Below are positions 1-10,700 of a stretch of 64,000 bases of DNA, piece by piece. A program made the translations under genes and the position numbers. The stretch is from Spirometra erinaceieuropaei (lineage: Eukaryota > Platyhelminthes > Cestoda > Diphyllobothriidea > Diphyllobothriidae), in assembly GCA_902702965.1 (NCBI GenBank), contig CACRXP010000867.1:179381-243380 (forward strand). The letters run 5' to 3'. The notes beneath the pieces were generated by a model. It saw nothing but the letters and a program-made list of their open reading frames with translations. It made no database searches and was not told the DNA's origin. Position 1 is the stretch's first letter. Each line of letters opens with the position of its first letter.

Positions 1-1344
1 TGGCCCCAAATGATTTTTACTCGTGGGATTTAATGGCACTATTTGACTAACTATTCCTTGCTTTATTATGAATGTTTATGGGACGGGGACAATTCGTTTT
101 GAAACCTCTATGATATGATACGAGTTTTTCGCTTAATACCGGATTTGTTTGCTACACGAAATCATAGTTATAGCTATGTCAAAGGCTAAATAAATACATC
201 AGATTGCTTAACGTAGGGCAATTTGCTGATTTAATTCTGGTTGAAGTTTCCCGTGCCCCTCACTGTGTCTTAATTTCTGTCAAGTCCTTCCGCCCCATGC
301 GCCGCGGCTTGCGGCATATCTCTTGCCGTACACGGGCATATTAGCGTTTCGTACTACCATATTCGGTAAGATACCTTAAGTTTAAGGATAAATAGATCCA
401 GAAATTAAGATTTGCATTGCTTTCGTGAAATTTGCACAGTTTTATGTAGATTCATTTGCTTTCTTAACACTTATTCATTTTTATTCTAGCTACTGTGAAT
501 GAGGACGTTTTTGTTAAAAATTTCAAAATGATGATCTTAAAATAAAGCTTGTTTTTTTCCTTCTCGAACCCTAAAAACTCACAAAATGTTATGACAATGT
601 CGCGTTAAGTACACTAAGTGTTGATCCATCTTTTGACTGCTGTAATTTGCTCGAGCATGCTTACTGTGTATAGTATGTTGCGTGATCTAATCTGATCATT
701 TTCTTTACTCATTTCTGGTTCCGTTGTGAATGTTGTTTTGCTTTATGTTTTTGTCTTTAAATAATGCACTCACCTATTCATGCCAATCGCATTTCTGCAA
801 GGTTTTGTCCAGCATTCACATTTGATGACGTCTTAGTTCCTTTGTTGCCGTTCCTCGGTCTGCCACCATCCATTCAAGGTTACTAATTTGCAAAACCGAT
901 TGACTCGCAATTTTCCATGCTGTCAGTGAGCTTACGCTCACATAGAAAAATCCCTCCTACTGGGGCTTACGGTTTGCTTAGTTAGTGGGTTTATTCGCCA
1001 CACGCAGGCATCAAGAAGAACACTCCACAGAATGTAACTAAAGTCTTTTTTAATTCACTCGTAATGAGTGCATAGGACAAACTGTGTCAGTAACTGACCT
1101 CATTAAACCTTAACCAAAATTTTGAAATGCGTATTTAAGTAGGACAGATAACTTGGTCAGATGCGGTTATAAGGTCGCACATGAGGTAAATAAAACCGGG
1201 CCGCTTGTAATAGGGGACCGATGATGATAAGAGTTTTTACAGATGGGGCGGGGGAACGCACAGGCGAAGAGGTCAAGTAATTGCATGCAAAAGAAAAGCT
1301 ATTGGGAATCGGGCAAACTTCAAGTAGTTGAAGAATAGTTGCCT
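1..1344. other. Left-edge non-coding sequence
   Basis: AT-rich sequence with no open frame above about 70 codons and no repeat landmarks that I recognise. Confidence 0.4.
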
Positions 1345-1402
1345 TAATTCCTAATCCTAACCCCAACCCCTAATCCTTACCTCTAAGCCTGGCCCCTAAC
1401 AG
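1345..1402 (+). repeat. Short degenerate CCCTAA patch
   Basis: It contains cctaatcctaaccccaaccc and related units next to a diverged foldback transposon. Confidence 0.45.
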
Positions 1403-1439
1403 TATTGCATCCATCAGGTGCGGTTACACAACCACACCT

Positions 1440-2336
1440 TACCGATAACTTAAATAGAGTATTAATTCTACTCAGCGGGACGCATAACCCCATGATATTT
1501 CAGGCACATCGGGTTGTCCACTTTCAATTGCGCTTCCTCTCAGTTGCCTGCCAAATCTGCATTTGAAATAGTGATCATCTAGGTAGCATGTATTTCTTCT
1601 ATTGATCATTGATGCCCGCGTAACTTCAAGTATATTTTTAGTAAACACGAAGATAAATATTGCTCTTAGGGCCCCACTGGCAGCAAGGCACGTCTGCGTC
1701 TTGTTTTACACTTAAAAGGGTTTACCTAGGTTTTGGAAAGGCTTCTTTATCCATGAAGAATTTTGAACCCGATCTACTGTAACATTTGTGTTTAGGATTT
1801 TCGGTAGGGAAAAGCCGGCATTCTCCTACGCTAATAAGGGTGTGCTATACAGAGATCATAAAATTTCGCACTGAACTTGAACTATGCTGTATGTTTTTAA
1901 ATGGCATTATTAAGCGGACAGGTATGATGTTATTTGAATAGACATTGCATGATTTTAGAAACTTCATAATTTGAAAATTTTTCAAAATCAAAATACCCCT
2001 TTCTTTTGGTAGAAAGTAGTAAGAAAGCGTGATTTACTGCCAAATGAGTAGAAGAACTGATATTTCTAATAAAATATACTTGAATTAAAATGGGTATCGA
2101 AAATCAATGGGAAAAACATACTGCTTAAGTAGCAGTTTTCCAAGTGAAGATTTTGCAGGCAACCTAAAGAAAGTACATTCAAAAGCCCACATCCTGGCAT
2201 GTCTGAAAAATCATGGGATTATGTCTCACGATAATTAATATTTCAATCCTACTTAAGTTATCCTTCCTAGTCGAATGCGCATTCTAGAATTTCGGTTAAC
2301 TTTTGACGAGACTGATCATTGACCGTAATTCCGAAC
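1440..2336. mobile_element. Diverged foldback transposon copy
   Basis: It shows the family arm landmarks in order (cccatgatatttcag, ctaggtagcatgtatttctt, gatcattgatgcccg) and the inverse set (taattaatatttcaatccta, cctagtcgaatgcg, cggttaacttttgacgaga). Ends are degraded. It shares the 'tccttcctagtcg' variant with the copy ending at 46464. Confidence 0.55.
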
Positions 2337-2481
2337 TAAAGATGACTTAAGATACTGGATATGCATAGTGTTAAATCGTCCCCCTGTTCCACGAGCCGTA
2401 GGAAGCCTCAGTCATTGCTCTAGTAAGGGCGAGGTGCTCCGCACATGATATTTTTACCATCGCGCACTTAATAAAGAGCTA

Positions 2482-3310
2482 CAGCAGGTGGGATAACTAA
2501 TAAAATATTAACCGACTACTTAATTAGCATGCATTTTTCCCACTGATTTTCGATGCCCCTAAAAGACCAACTATATTTAATGGAAAACATGCATAGAAAT
2601 ATCCATTCCTTTGCTCATTCGGTAGAAAATTACACCTGCTTTCAATTATATACTCGAAGGAGGGACATCATTCGGCCTTAAAAAATGTTTTCAATCCCCG
2701 AATAATTGTGAACCCGCTCCGCCGTTACACTTAAATTCAGGGTTTCCAAACTACGAGCCGCATATTTTCCACGTACGGAATACCACGCATTTCTCTGCGG
2801 TATTAAGAGGAGACCATATAGGGTTCATAAAATTTTGCTGCGGATTTGATCCATATTGTTAACTCTAAAATTCACACTGGCAAACGCAAAGACATGACGA
2901 TTTATGAACGGACATTTCACGATATTTAAAAGTCCCATAATTAGAAACATATTTGAAACCTAATAATGTCCCTCCTTCGAGCATAAAATTAGATGACGTA
3001 ACTTTCTTCAGAATGAGCTAAAGAATAAATATTTTTATGAACGTTTACCATGAAATATAATTGGACTATTAGGGGCATCAAAAATCAGTGAGAAAATACG
3101 TGCCAATTAAGTAGCTGTTTTTTTTCAGAGTGTAGTTTTTGCATGCAGCCGGAAGGAGTTCTTTCGAAAGCCAGCATCCTGAGGTAACTGAATTATGATA
3201 GAGTTATGCTGCAGGCTGATTAGTTTTACAGCCTTATCTAAGTAATCTTTTCAAAACGGAAAAGCATTTAGGAACTTCGGTTAACATTTCATGAGCTAGC
3301 CCACCTACTG
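2482..3310. mobile_element. Foldback transposon with internally deleted left arm, 829 bp
   Basis: The left end CAGCAGGTGGG is preceded by TA. The sequence then jumps to the inner part of the arm (ttaattagcatgcatttttc), so roughly 170 bases of arm are missing. The right arm is complete and ends CCACCTACTG. Confidence 0.7.
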
Positions 3311-5100
3311 TTAGTCACAGATCATTCACTCTCCTGGGAGTTCACGCACAAATCTCATTCTCAGATCTTCCGCGAAAAGGACAAGTTCGAGACTAATGTC
3401 ACCTAAAGAGAGAGGAGCACTGCGGCCAAAATGACGGCAGAACATAACTTCCTATTTAAACACCTTCCGTTTGATCAAATGGAAAGGCCTCAGAGCTATT
3501 TGATGACCTTCCATATTGAGCGCTCACTTTCTCTTCCAACCAAATTCACTGTCGGGTTAAGTGGTTTCAGGCAATTTTACTCTGCTATCTCCTGACAAGA
3601 GTTGGCTCCGTCTGCTCACAAGGCCGATATTCTTTCAAACGATCCAAGTAAGAAACGATAACTGAGCCCCTTAAACACCTGAGTGGACATAAAATATTCA
3701 TATGCTCAACCTGAGACCTGTCATACTTCGATGCAGGCGGCGTCGATGCGGCTGGTCACTTATGTTTCAGGGGCGATGGAACAAAGTACTTTTAATTTCA
3801 GCCAGGTTCTCACGCTCATTCGAGTAAATTTCCCTTTGAACTTTTGGTTTTTCAAACAACAAGTGCCCCTTCTTCAGATAATTCTTGTTATAACACTGAG
3901 AGGGACACTTCAATGCATTTCAAGCTGCGCTCTAAGCCACATTCACACCAGTTACAATAAAAGAGTCGGTTCTATCTGCCTGACAATGGTCAGTTTCTCC
4001 CACTGTTTACTATAAGCTTATCAATCCGCCTCTAGTGGTGAAGTAAAATCAATAAAATAACTTGAAAGAAATAAGGGAGTCATATTGCTTTACAACAAAT
4101 AACTGAAATCTACTCGCTGAATTTGACAACAATCATACATGGAGCAAAGATAACAGTTTCCACAGAACAGTCTATTTGAACAAAATGAAAATGCTGTTAG
4201 GAAAACTAAACGAAATCTAATTTTAATGGTTTATGCATATTGAATGGTAATAAGCGCCCCGTCAAGTTTCAGTTTTGCTGCAAAATTCCTGAACTCAAAG
4301 AATCACGTGAAGTGATCATGAAAATAAGCGGAAGTCCATGATACGAGGACATATACCTCCGTTGTCATTAATTTTGTCAGTTCCGATACGTTCAATATTA
4401 AATCCGAGGTCAAATGCATAGGGGTCCTGTTCTACCGACTGGGTCTATTTCGCCTCAAACCAAAAACCTGCAAAACTCCTCTTGTATGGCATCAGCTACT
4501 CTCAAAATACGTACGCTGTTTCTTCAGGAGAATTTTGTTCTAGATAAACACTTACCGCAGTGCGGGGTGGCAGAAGCTATGGCATCACGGGCACCCATGA
4601 CTACATGTTCTTTTCAGTGCGTATCGACCGATTTGGCAAAAATAAACAAGGACATATGTGGAAGGTATAATACTATAATTAAACTACTTCTTTGTATTGC
4701 TTTTATCTCGGTATCCATACAGAAACCCATGAAACTCGGTCGGACTTCTCCTAAGTTCCGCATGCGACGACGTACCCGGGCAGAATCAATGAGCCCGCAG
4801 TTGGTTTGTCAGGCATCAACGCCTGCTCTAGCTGCCTTGCTGCTTAGCCGTCGTCTTAACCCTAAAGGAATCGAACTGGGTTTTTTCAGGCTTGGTTGTG
4901 CCGACTTCCGGGAGAAATTGTGGTTTTGAGCCATTTCACTTAGTATCGGGCGTGTAAGTCAAGCAATCGAGGTCTCAGAAGACTGACGTCAACAGCTAAG
5001 CGTTACTTGTAGGAAGAAATACGGTCGTTCAGTTTTGTCTTGGAGCTCGACTAGAAAGCCCTCGCAGGCGGTCGTATAGCAACGAATACTGGCTAATTAA
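3311..5100. other. Non-coding stretch upstream of the telomere-like element
   Basis: Apart from the 171-codon frame, it contains only short frames without recognisable similarity, and no repeat-family landmarks. Confidence 0.4.
4414..4929 (+). CDS. Unidentified 171-codon ORF
   Basis: An ATG-to-stop frame (MHRGPVLPTGSISPQ...) contains one hydrophobic stretch (IIKLLLCIAFISVSI, about residues 87-101) and an arginine-rich patch (FRMRRRTR). No family is recognised and no flanking splice or promoter signal stands out. It may be chance. Confidence 0.15.
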   Translation: MHRGPVLPTGSISPQTKNLQNSSCMASATLKIRTLFLQENFVLDKHLPQCGVAEAMASRAPMTTCSFQCVSTDLAKINKDICGRYNTIIKLLLCIAFISVSIQKPMKLGRTSPKFRMRRRTRAESMSPQLVCQASTPALAALLLSRRLNPKGIELGFFRLGCADFREKLWF

Positions 5101-5138
5101 GAACGACGACAGAGGCGGCTGAAATGTTAGAGGTTTGT

Positions 5139-5567
5139 CGGCTAGATCGCAGTTGGTAGCCCGGAATGGGAAGCGGACGGCGACCTTAACTCTAATACCA
5201 ACCTTAACCCTAACCCTAACCTCAACCGTTACTGTTAACCGTTAAACCTAAAGGCAACCCTAATCCTAGCCGAAATCGTAAGCGTAACCGTAGGCCTTAT
5301 ACATAGCCGTAACTGAGAAACCGAACCGTAGTATTGGAACCTATTCGTACGCTCAAACCCTAGCCATAACCCGAAAACCTAAGCCTAAAAGCTTTACCCT
5401 AACCGGAAAATCGGAAACCATTAACCGGTGCCCTAATCCTAATCTCAAGCGTAAAACGGAACCCAAATGTGTTAGATGTGATTATGGAGCCCCACAAAAT
5501 AATCCCAGCAAACAAACCCCCCAGCCACCTGTAATGCGGGTCCGGGCTACCAACTGCGATCTAGCCG
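5139..5567. repeat. Telomere-like array bounded by perfect 27-base inverted repeats
   Basis: Positions 5139-5165 (CGGCTAGATCGCAGTTGGTA...) and 5541-5567 are exact reverse complements. Between them, 5187-5470 is a degenerate (CCCTAA)n array in one orientation (ttaaccctaaccctaacctc and variants). The unit matches the metazoan telomere repeat. Confidence 0.75.
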
Positions 5568-5943
5568 GGTTGTCTTATTTTGCTTCCGTCGTACGTCGAT
5601 CGTATGGGTTCTGTGATTGAACTATAAAGCCACTGTTACCTGATTACATTTACCGTAAACGTGAGAGCAGTTTGGAATAGACAAGTAGCTGAAATATCAA
5701 CCTTCCATTCGGACCTCAAGACATATTTGCGGTTTAGTTAACAAGGGAGTTTTACATATGATTACCTCCTTTCCTACTATGATGAGGGCCAGGAAACGTT
5801 AAGATACTGTAATTCTTCCTACGTTAAAGGCATTTTGTGCAAGCATATTTATTTTCCTTCTCACTTGCATTATTCGCGCAGTGTCAACTACGTAATTTAT
5901 TGAAAAATGGTGAGTGTTCTTCCTTGCTGCTTTTCTCTTACTG

Positions 5944-6935
5944 CAGTAGGTGGGCTTGCTCATGAAATGTCGACCAAAATTCCGAAATGCACTTTCGTTT
6001 CAATAAGATTAATTAAGTAGGGTTGTAAAACTAGCCGGCCTGTAACATAATTCTATAATATTTCATTTACCTCAGGATGCCGGCTTGCGAATGAACTTCC
6101 TTTCGGCTGCACCCAAAAAATACACTCTGTAATAAATGACTTCTCAAGTAGCATGCATTTTTTCTCATTGATTTTTGGTGCTTCTAAAGGTCAATTATAT
6201 CCTATAAAAAACATACACAAAAATATTCATTCCCTGGCTCATTCGGTAGAAAATTACGTCTTCTTCCAGTCTTATACTCGAAGGTAGCGTAGTATTGGGT
6301 TTTCAAAAACTTTTCGAATTCCCGAATAATTTTGAATTCGCTCTACCGTTACACTTAGATTCAGGGTTTCCAAACTACAGGTCGTATCCTTTCCCCGTAC
6401 GGAAAACCACACATTTCTCTACGGTAATAAAGGGGAACCATATAAGGTTCATAAAATGTAGCAGTAGATCTGATTCATATTGCTAACTTTACATGCCACA
6501 TTTGTTAATGCAGAGAAATGACGATTTATATACAGACGTTTCATGATATTTAAAAGTCCCACAATTAGAAACATTTTTAAGACTCTATTATGGCCCTCCC
6601 TCGAGTAAAAAATTATAATGACGTAATTTTCTACCGAATGAGCCAAGGAATGAATATTTTTATATAGGTTTTCCATGAAATATAATTGGACCTTTAGGGC
6701 ATCGAAAATCAGTGAGAAAAAATTCATGCTACTTAAAAAGTCATTTTTGCAGAATGTACTTTTTGCATGCAGGTGGAAGCAATTTCATTCGAAAACTGTC
6801 GTCCTGAAGTGACGGAATTATTATAGAATTATCCTGCAGGCTGGCTAGTATTACAACCCTACCTAAGTAATCTTTTCGAAACGGGAAAGCATTTCGGAAT
6901 TTCGGTCGACATTTCATGATTTAGTGCACCTACTG
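5944..6935. mobile_element. Palindromic DNA transposon copy, 992 bp
   Basis: It runs from CAGTAGGTGGGCTTGCTCAT to GTGCACCTACTG and is followed by TA; the left flank is no longer TA. The arms of roughly 400-480 bases are inverted copies with more mismatches than the 28714 copy. Short frames inside it (such as one at 6449-6727 on the minus strand) are shadows. Confidence 0.8.
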
Positions 6936-7059
6936 TACTGTAACATGTTAATCGTCGACGTTTCGACACTAGGATGACAGCACTTGCAAGCTCTCTTCGT
7001 TTTGCTCAGTCACTGTCTGACCCCGGTACTCGCGGATTATTTGAAAAGCAGACATGTTG

Positions 7060-7791
7060 TAGGGGTTTCCAATTTTAGGTCGCTCCCACCCTGCAGATAT
7101 GTGCGCACAAACGCAGTGTGACGCAGGAGTTAGCGTGTGTTGCAAGACCAACTCTTACGCCAGTGGAGCGGGGAGGGGGGGGGGTAGTCTGCCTGACGTC
7201 CAACCCCCACCCGCCCGACTTCGTCTTACTAAATGTCCGTAGTACTCTCCCTATCTGCTGCCTACACAGGCACCCACCCAGCGTCACAGTTCGTCCAAGT
7301 ACGCCGGACGGCCAGCAAGGTCGATTACTCTGTCGCGCGCCTGCCATTGGCTGTCGGCCGCTGAGTAGCCGCTGAAGCGGCGTGCACACGCACGCACCAG
7401 TGGGCAAGCGACCAGCCAGCTCCGAGTGGCTGCACGCACGCGAAACACAGCCGCATGCGCAAGAACGAGATTCCACGAGCGCACGCGCTAAAACGGCTGG
7501 TCGAGGCGACTGTCGCAGCAGAGATGCTTGGGCTCAGTCGGTTGTTGCTGGCGGGCGGTTAGCGCAATCATTTGCGCACCCGCAACCCTCGGACCTCAGT
7601 AGTAATCACGACGACCGGTGGAAGGCAGGTTGATAGAAGGGCAGTGGTCAGCCTTCACCCACTTTCCACTCTCAGCACCAATATTCTGTCAGGGGAATTT
7701 GCGGTTCCACAAAATTCCGAAATGTGTCCACAAACTTTGTCGCCTTTCGCCTTGCTGTACGGATAATACACTCAACCGAACCGGCAGACAG
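7060..7791 (+). promoter_or_regulatory. CpG-rich candidate promoter and 5' non-coding exon of FBXL16
   Basis: This block is GC- and CpG-rich in an AT-rich surrounding. It has CGCGCGCC, many CGCACGC runs, an inverted CCAAT box (ATTGG at 7344-7348) and a ten-G run at 7175-7184. It ends with the consensus donor CAG|GTGAGT at 7791/7792. Splicing from there to the acceptor at 13564 would give a 5.8-kb 5' UTR intron. No convincing TATA box is visible. Short overlapping open frames on both strands in this block are explained by base composition. Assignment to FBXL16 is inference. Confidence 0.4.
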
Positions 7792-10700
7792 GTGAGTCGG
7801 AATAGGGAAGAGTACAGGATTTGGAATCGTCTAGCGCGGAATTCTGATTTATCTGTCCTTACGCTAATATTTATTCTATTAGGAATTAAAAGGAAATGAT
7901 AGGTCAAGAGTAGGCCAAAACATCCTGCACATGAACTAGACGGAGATTTAGACAACTGGAGAAGAAATGCATATTGATCAGACCGTAAACATATTAATGG
8001 TGAAGAACTAGGGAGAAAGAAGGTCTGAAGTCTGCATGAACGTCCATTCCAATTTAGCACATAAGGCGTATTTAATGCACAAGATCGTCAGCGTTGAATA
8101 AAGCGGTGTGCTTCAGTTTACATCGAAAAAGGACCGCCGTGTGGGAATTAAGTAGTACTTGAGCATTCAAAATCGCAAATGCGGAGTAGAACAACGAACC
8201 CAATGTTGGACGGAAGGTGCATTGCACTTAACGCTTTTGGTATTTTTCGATCACCTTGCCAGTGAAATAATGAGGTGTAAAAGTTGGTATTACAACGGCA
8301 CACAGAGTATGCTTGGAACAAAAATCATTTTCGGTGTGCGAGGTAGCCACTAGTCAGACGGTTCCTCGTTTTTTATGAAATATCTATTATTACATACAGA
8401 AAGAGGGAGTAAAATGAGGCCAAAAATGGAACAGAAAAAGACACCCGGAACATCGGTGGTCTCGTTAATTAAATTTAAGTCTGAACTTAACGAAAAAATG
8501 AGAAAATTGATTCTGAGGCCTTTACCGAGGACCTGTACCAGACATGTTGTTATATCTCAGTCAAATACAAATAGGCTGTTCACTTCTTGAAACAATGTGG
8601 TTTAACTTTTACAAAATGCGATATAAATATTCGGTTTCCTGTGTGATTGTCTGCCATTTATGGGCATCTGTCCTAAGCCCAAAATTGCATGAATTTATGC
8701 ATTATTTTCTATTGCATTTTTACAGTTCCGCCTGGTGCTTGCGTATTTGCCTCGCGAAGTTGATAATAATAATATGATCATATGCAAGGCTGGATCTCTT
8801 TGTAAATGATTGTTTGCGACGCAATATGGTTATCCGGATGGAAACCTTTGTGCTAGACTAGTGATAGATCCTGTTAATTTGCCTATGTCGGATAATTTCT
8901 CGATTTCCCACCTGAATACTCTGTTCGCAATCTCGTTAAAGTAGCGGCAAAATACTTTCCAACGTAATTTGTTTCGGCAAGTTATTTGAAACAAAATGAA
9001 ATGTTGTGTTGAACTGATTTGTGAGTCGATTTTCGGTTTGGTTTTTAGAATCCCTCAAAATAATGATTTCAAAAAACAATGACAAACTGAAAACACTACT
9101 CTGTCGCAGCGTGTTTAAGAAAACGATTTTACCGTATCGCTAAACTCGCATTTTTCTGGTAGTGAATAGATTTCGCAGCCTCGCTGCTCGTCGAAGGAGC
9201 CTTCTGTTCGTCGAATGGCTTGTCATCAAGGCAATGCTCGAAAAACTCTTGACAAACTATTGCACACCCGCAGGTGGCAAAATTATTCTGTTCCCAACAG
9301 AAATGCGATGCGCACTGGTGTTGCCAGCTTCTAGGCCTGTGTCAATCACGAATCAAAAATATTAATCTTGAGGGCGTCCAATATTTAGAAGCACAGAGTG
9401 CAATTAACATGAGCGCTGTATTTACACGGAGTAGCCCTTCAGTCACGCATGATCATGCCAACTGGAGGACGCATCCCCTACTAGAATAGTTTAAATAATT
9501 CTCTATGTTCATAGCAAAACTACTGCGCTTCGGTAGCGTAACCGAAAGCGAGGGGGCTATCAATGGGTCTGAGTGTTCAAACGGTAAATACGGCCATTCA
9601 ATGCCTGCGAATGACATTACGGTGCATCGTGCATCGCCATGCTTTCATGGTTCGCTGCCTGTGCCTAACTAGGGGCCTCGATGCGACTATCGATCGGCCG
9701 AGAGAGATGGTTGCCCGACCACACCAGTGAGCTTGTCCAACTGTTTGCTTGGCCCATGGGATTTAGCAAACGCATGTTAAGGACCATCCATTTCACCAGG
9801 AGACCGGGCGATGTCAACCCCCCTCCTTCACTTGTAACTGCATGAGTTCTGCATTTCCTCTTATCCGTTATAAGAAATTTTCTGATTATTAACTTATGAT
9901 TTGCTCAAAAATTAAGCTCTTTGTTAAATGACGGCCTGCGGGTAGCAGGTCTGCTCTTTACTACAACAGTTTAATAGTTATTTCTTTTAGTATTACTTAG
10001 AAAACACAAACAGTGCGAAAGGTGGTCTCTTCGATGGGATTGTCTTGTACAAGCGGAGATATGGTGATGGGTTTTATAAAACAACCTTGACTGGCTGGTA
10101 TATTTTACATTTTTGCGATGCGTGTACCAAAATATCCATCTGGTATTAATTTAAGGGAACATCTTGCAAGTGTTCAAGTTATAGATGACTGTAAAGCAGT
10201 CTCTTAATCTTGGCAAACTACACCAAGCAGACTTCACGTTGGCTTTTTAGTAACAATTCAAAATGAGCGCGTTAATTTACTGCCTCCATTTACTCCATTC
10301 ACTTGACCCGCACTGAATTGGATCGCATTTCAGTTTTTCTCCTTAGATGTCTATCTTACCGAAATATCCGTCTGTTTTTTGTTTCTGTACCTCCAGATCG
10401 ACAAGGTGCATTACTGTTTTGAAAACAAAGATGACCAATAATTTGTTTTGTACTAGAGGCGAGATGACCTGCCTTTTCGTTTCTCTCTCGCTCGTACGCC
10501 CCGCCCACGTTGATCCCATCATGTTCTAGTAACATTTTGTTGGGCTAAAAAGAACTGGGAATAAGGGTGGACGCGGTAGACAAACATGCTTTTTTCTCCA
10601 TATCCTGTGCCACCAGAACCTTGGTCTCTCGTGCAGCACGAACCAAACAATATGCAGGGAATCTCATATCTCTAGGATTCTCTGAGACGCTACAGCCTGG

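Noticed and set aside
7075..7900. Several overlapping 60-130 codon frames on both strands
   Set aside because: They reflect high GC content and few stops. No frame shows a domain, and the block is better explained as a promoter or 5' exon.
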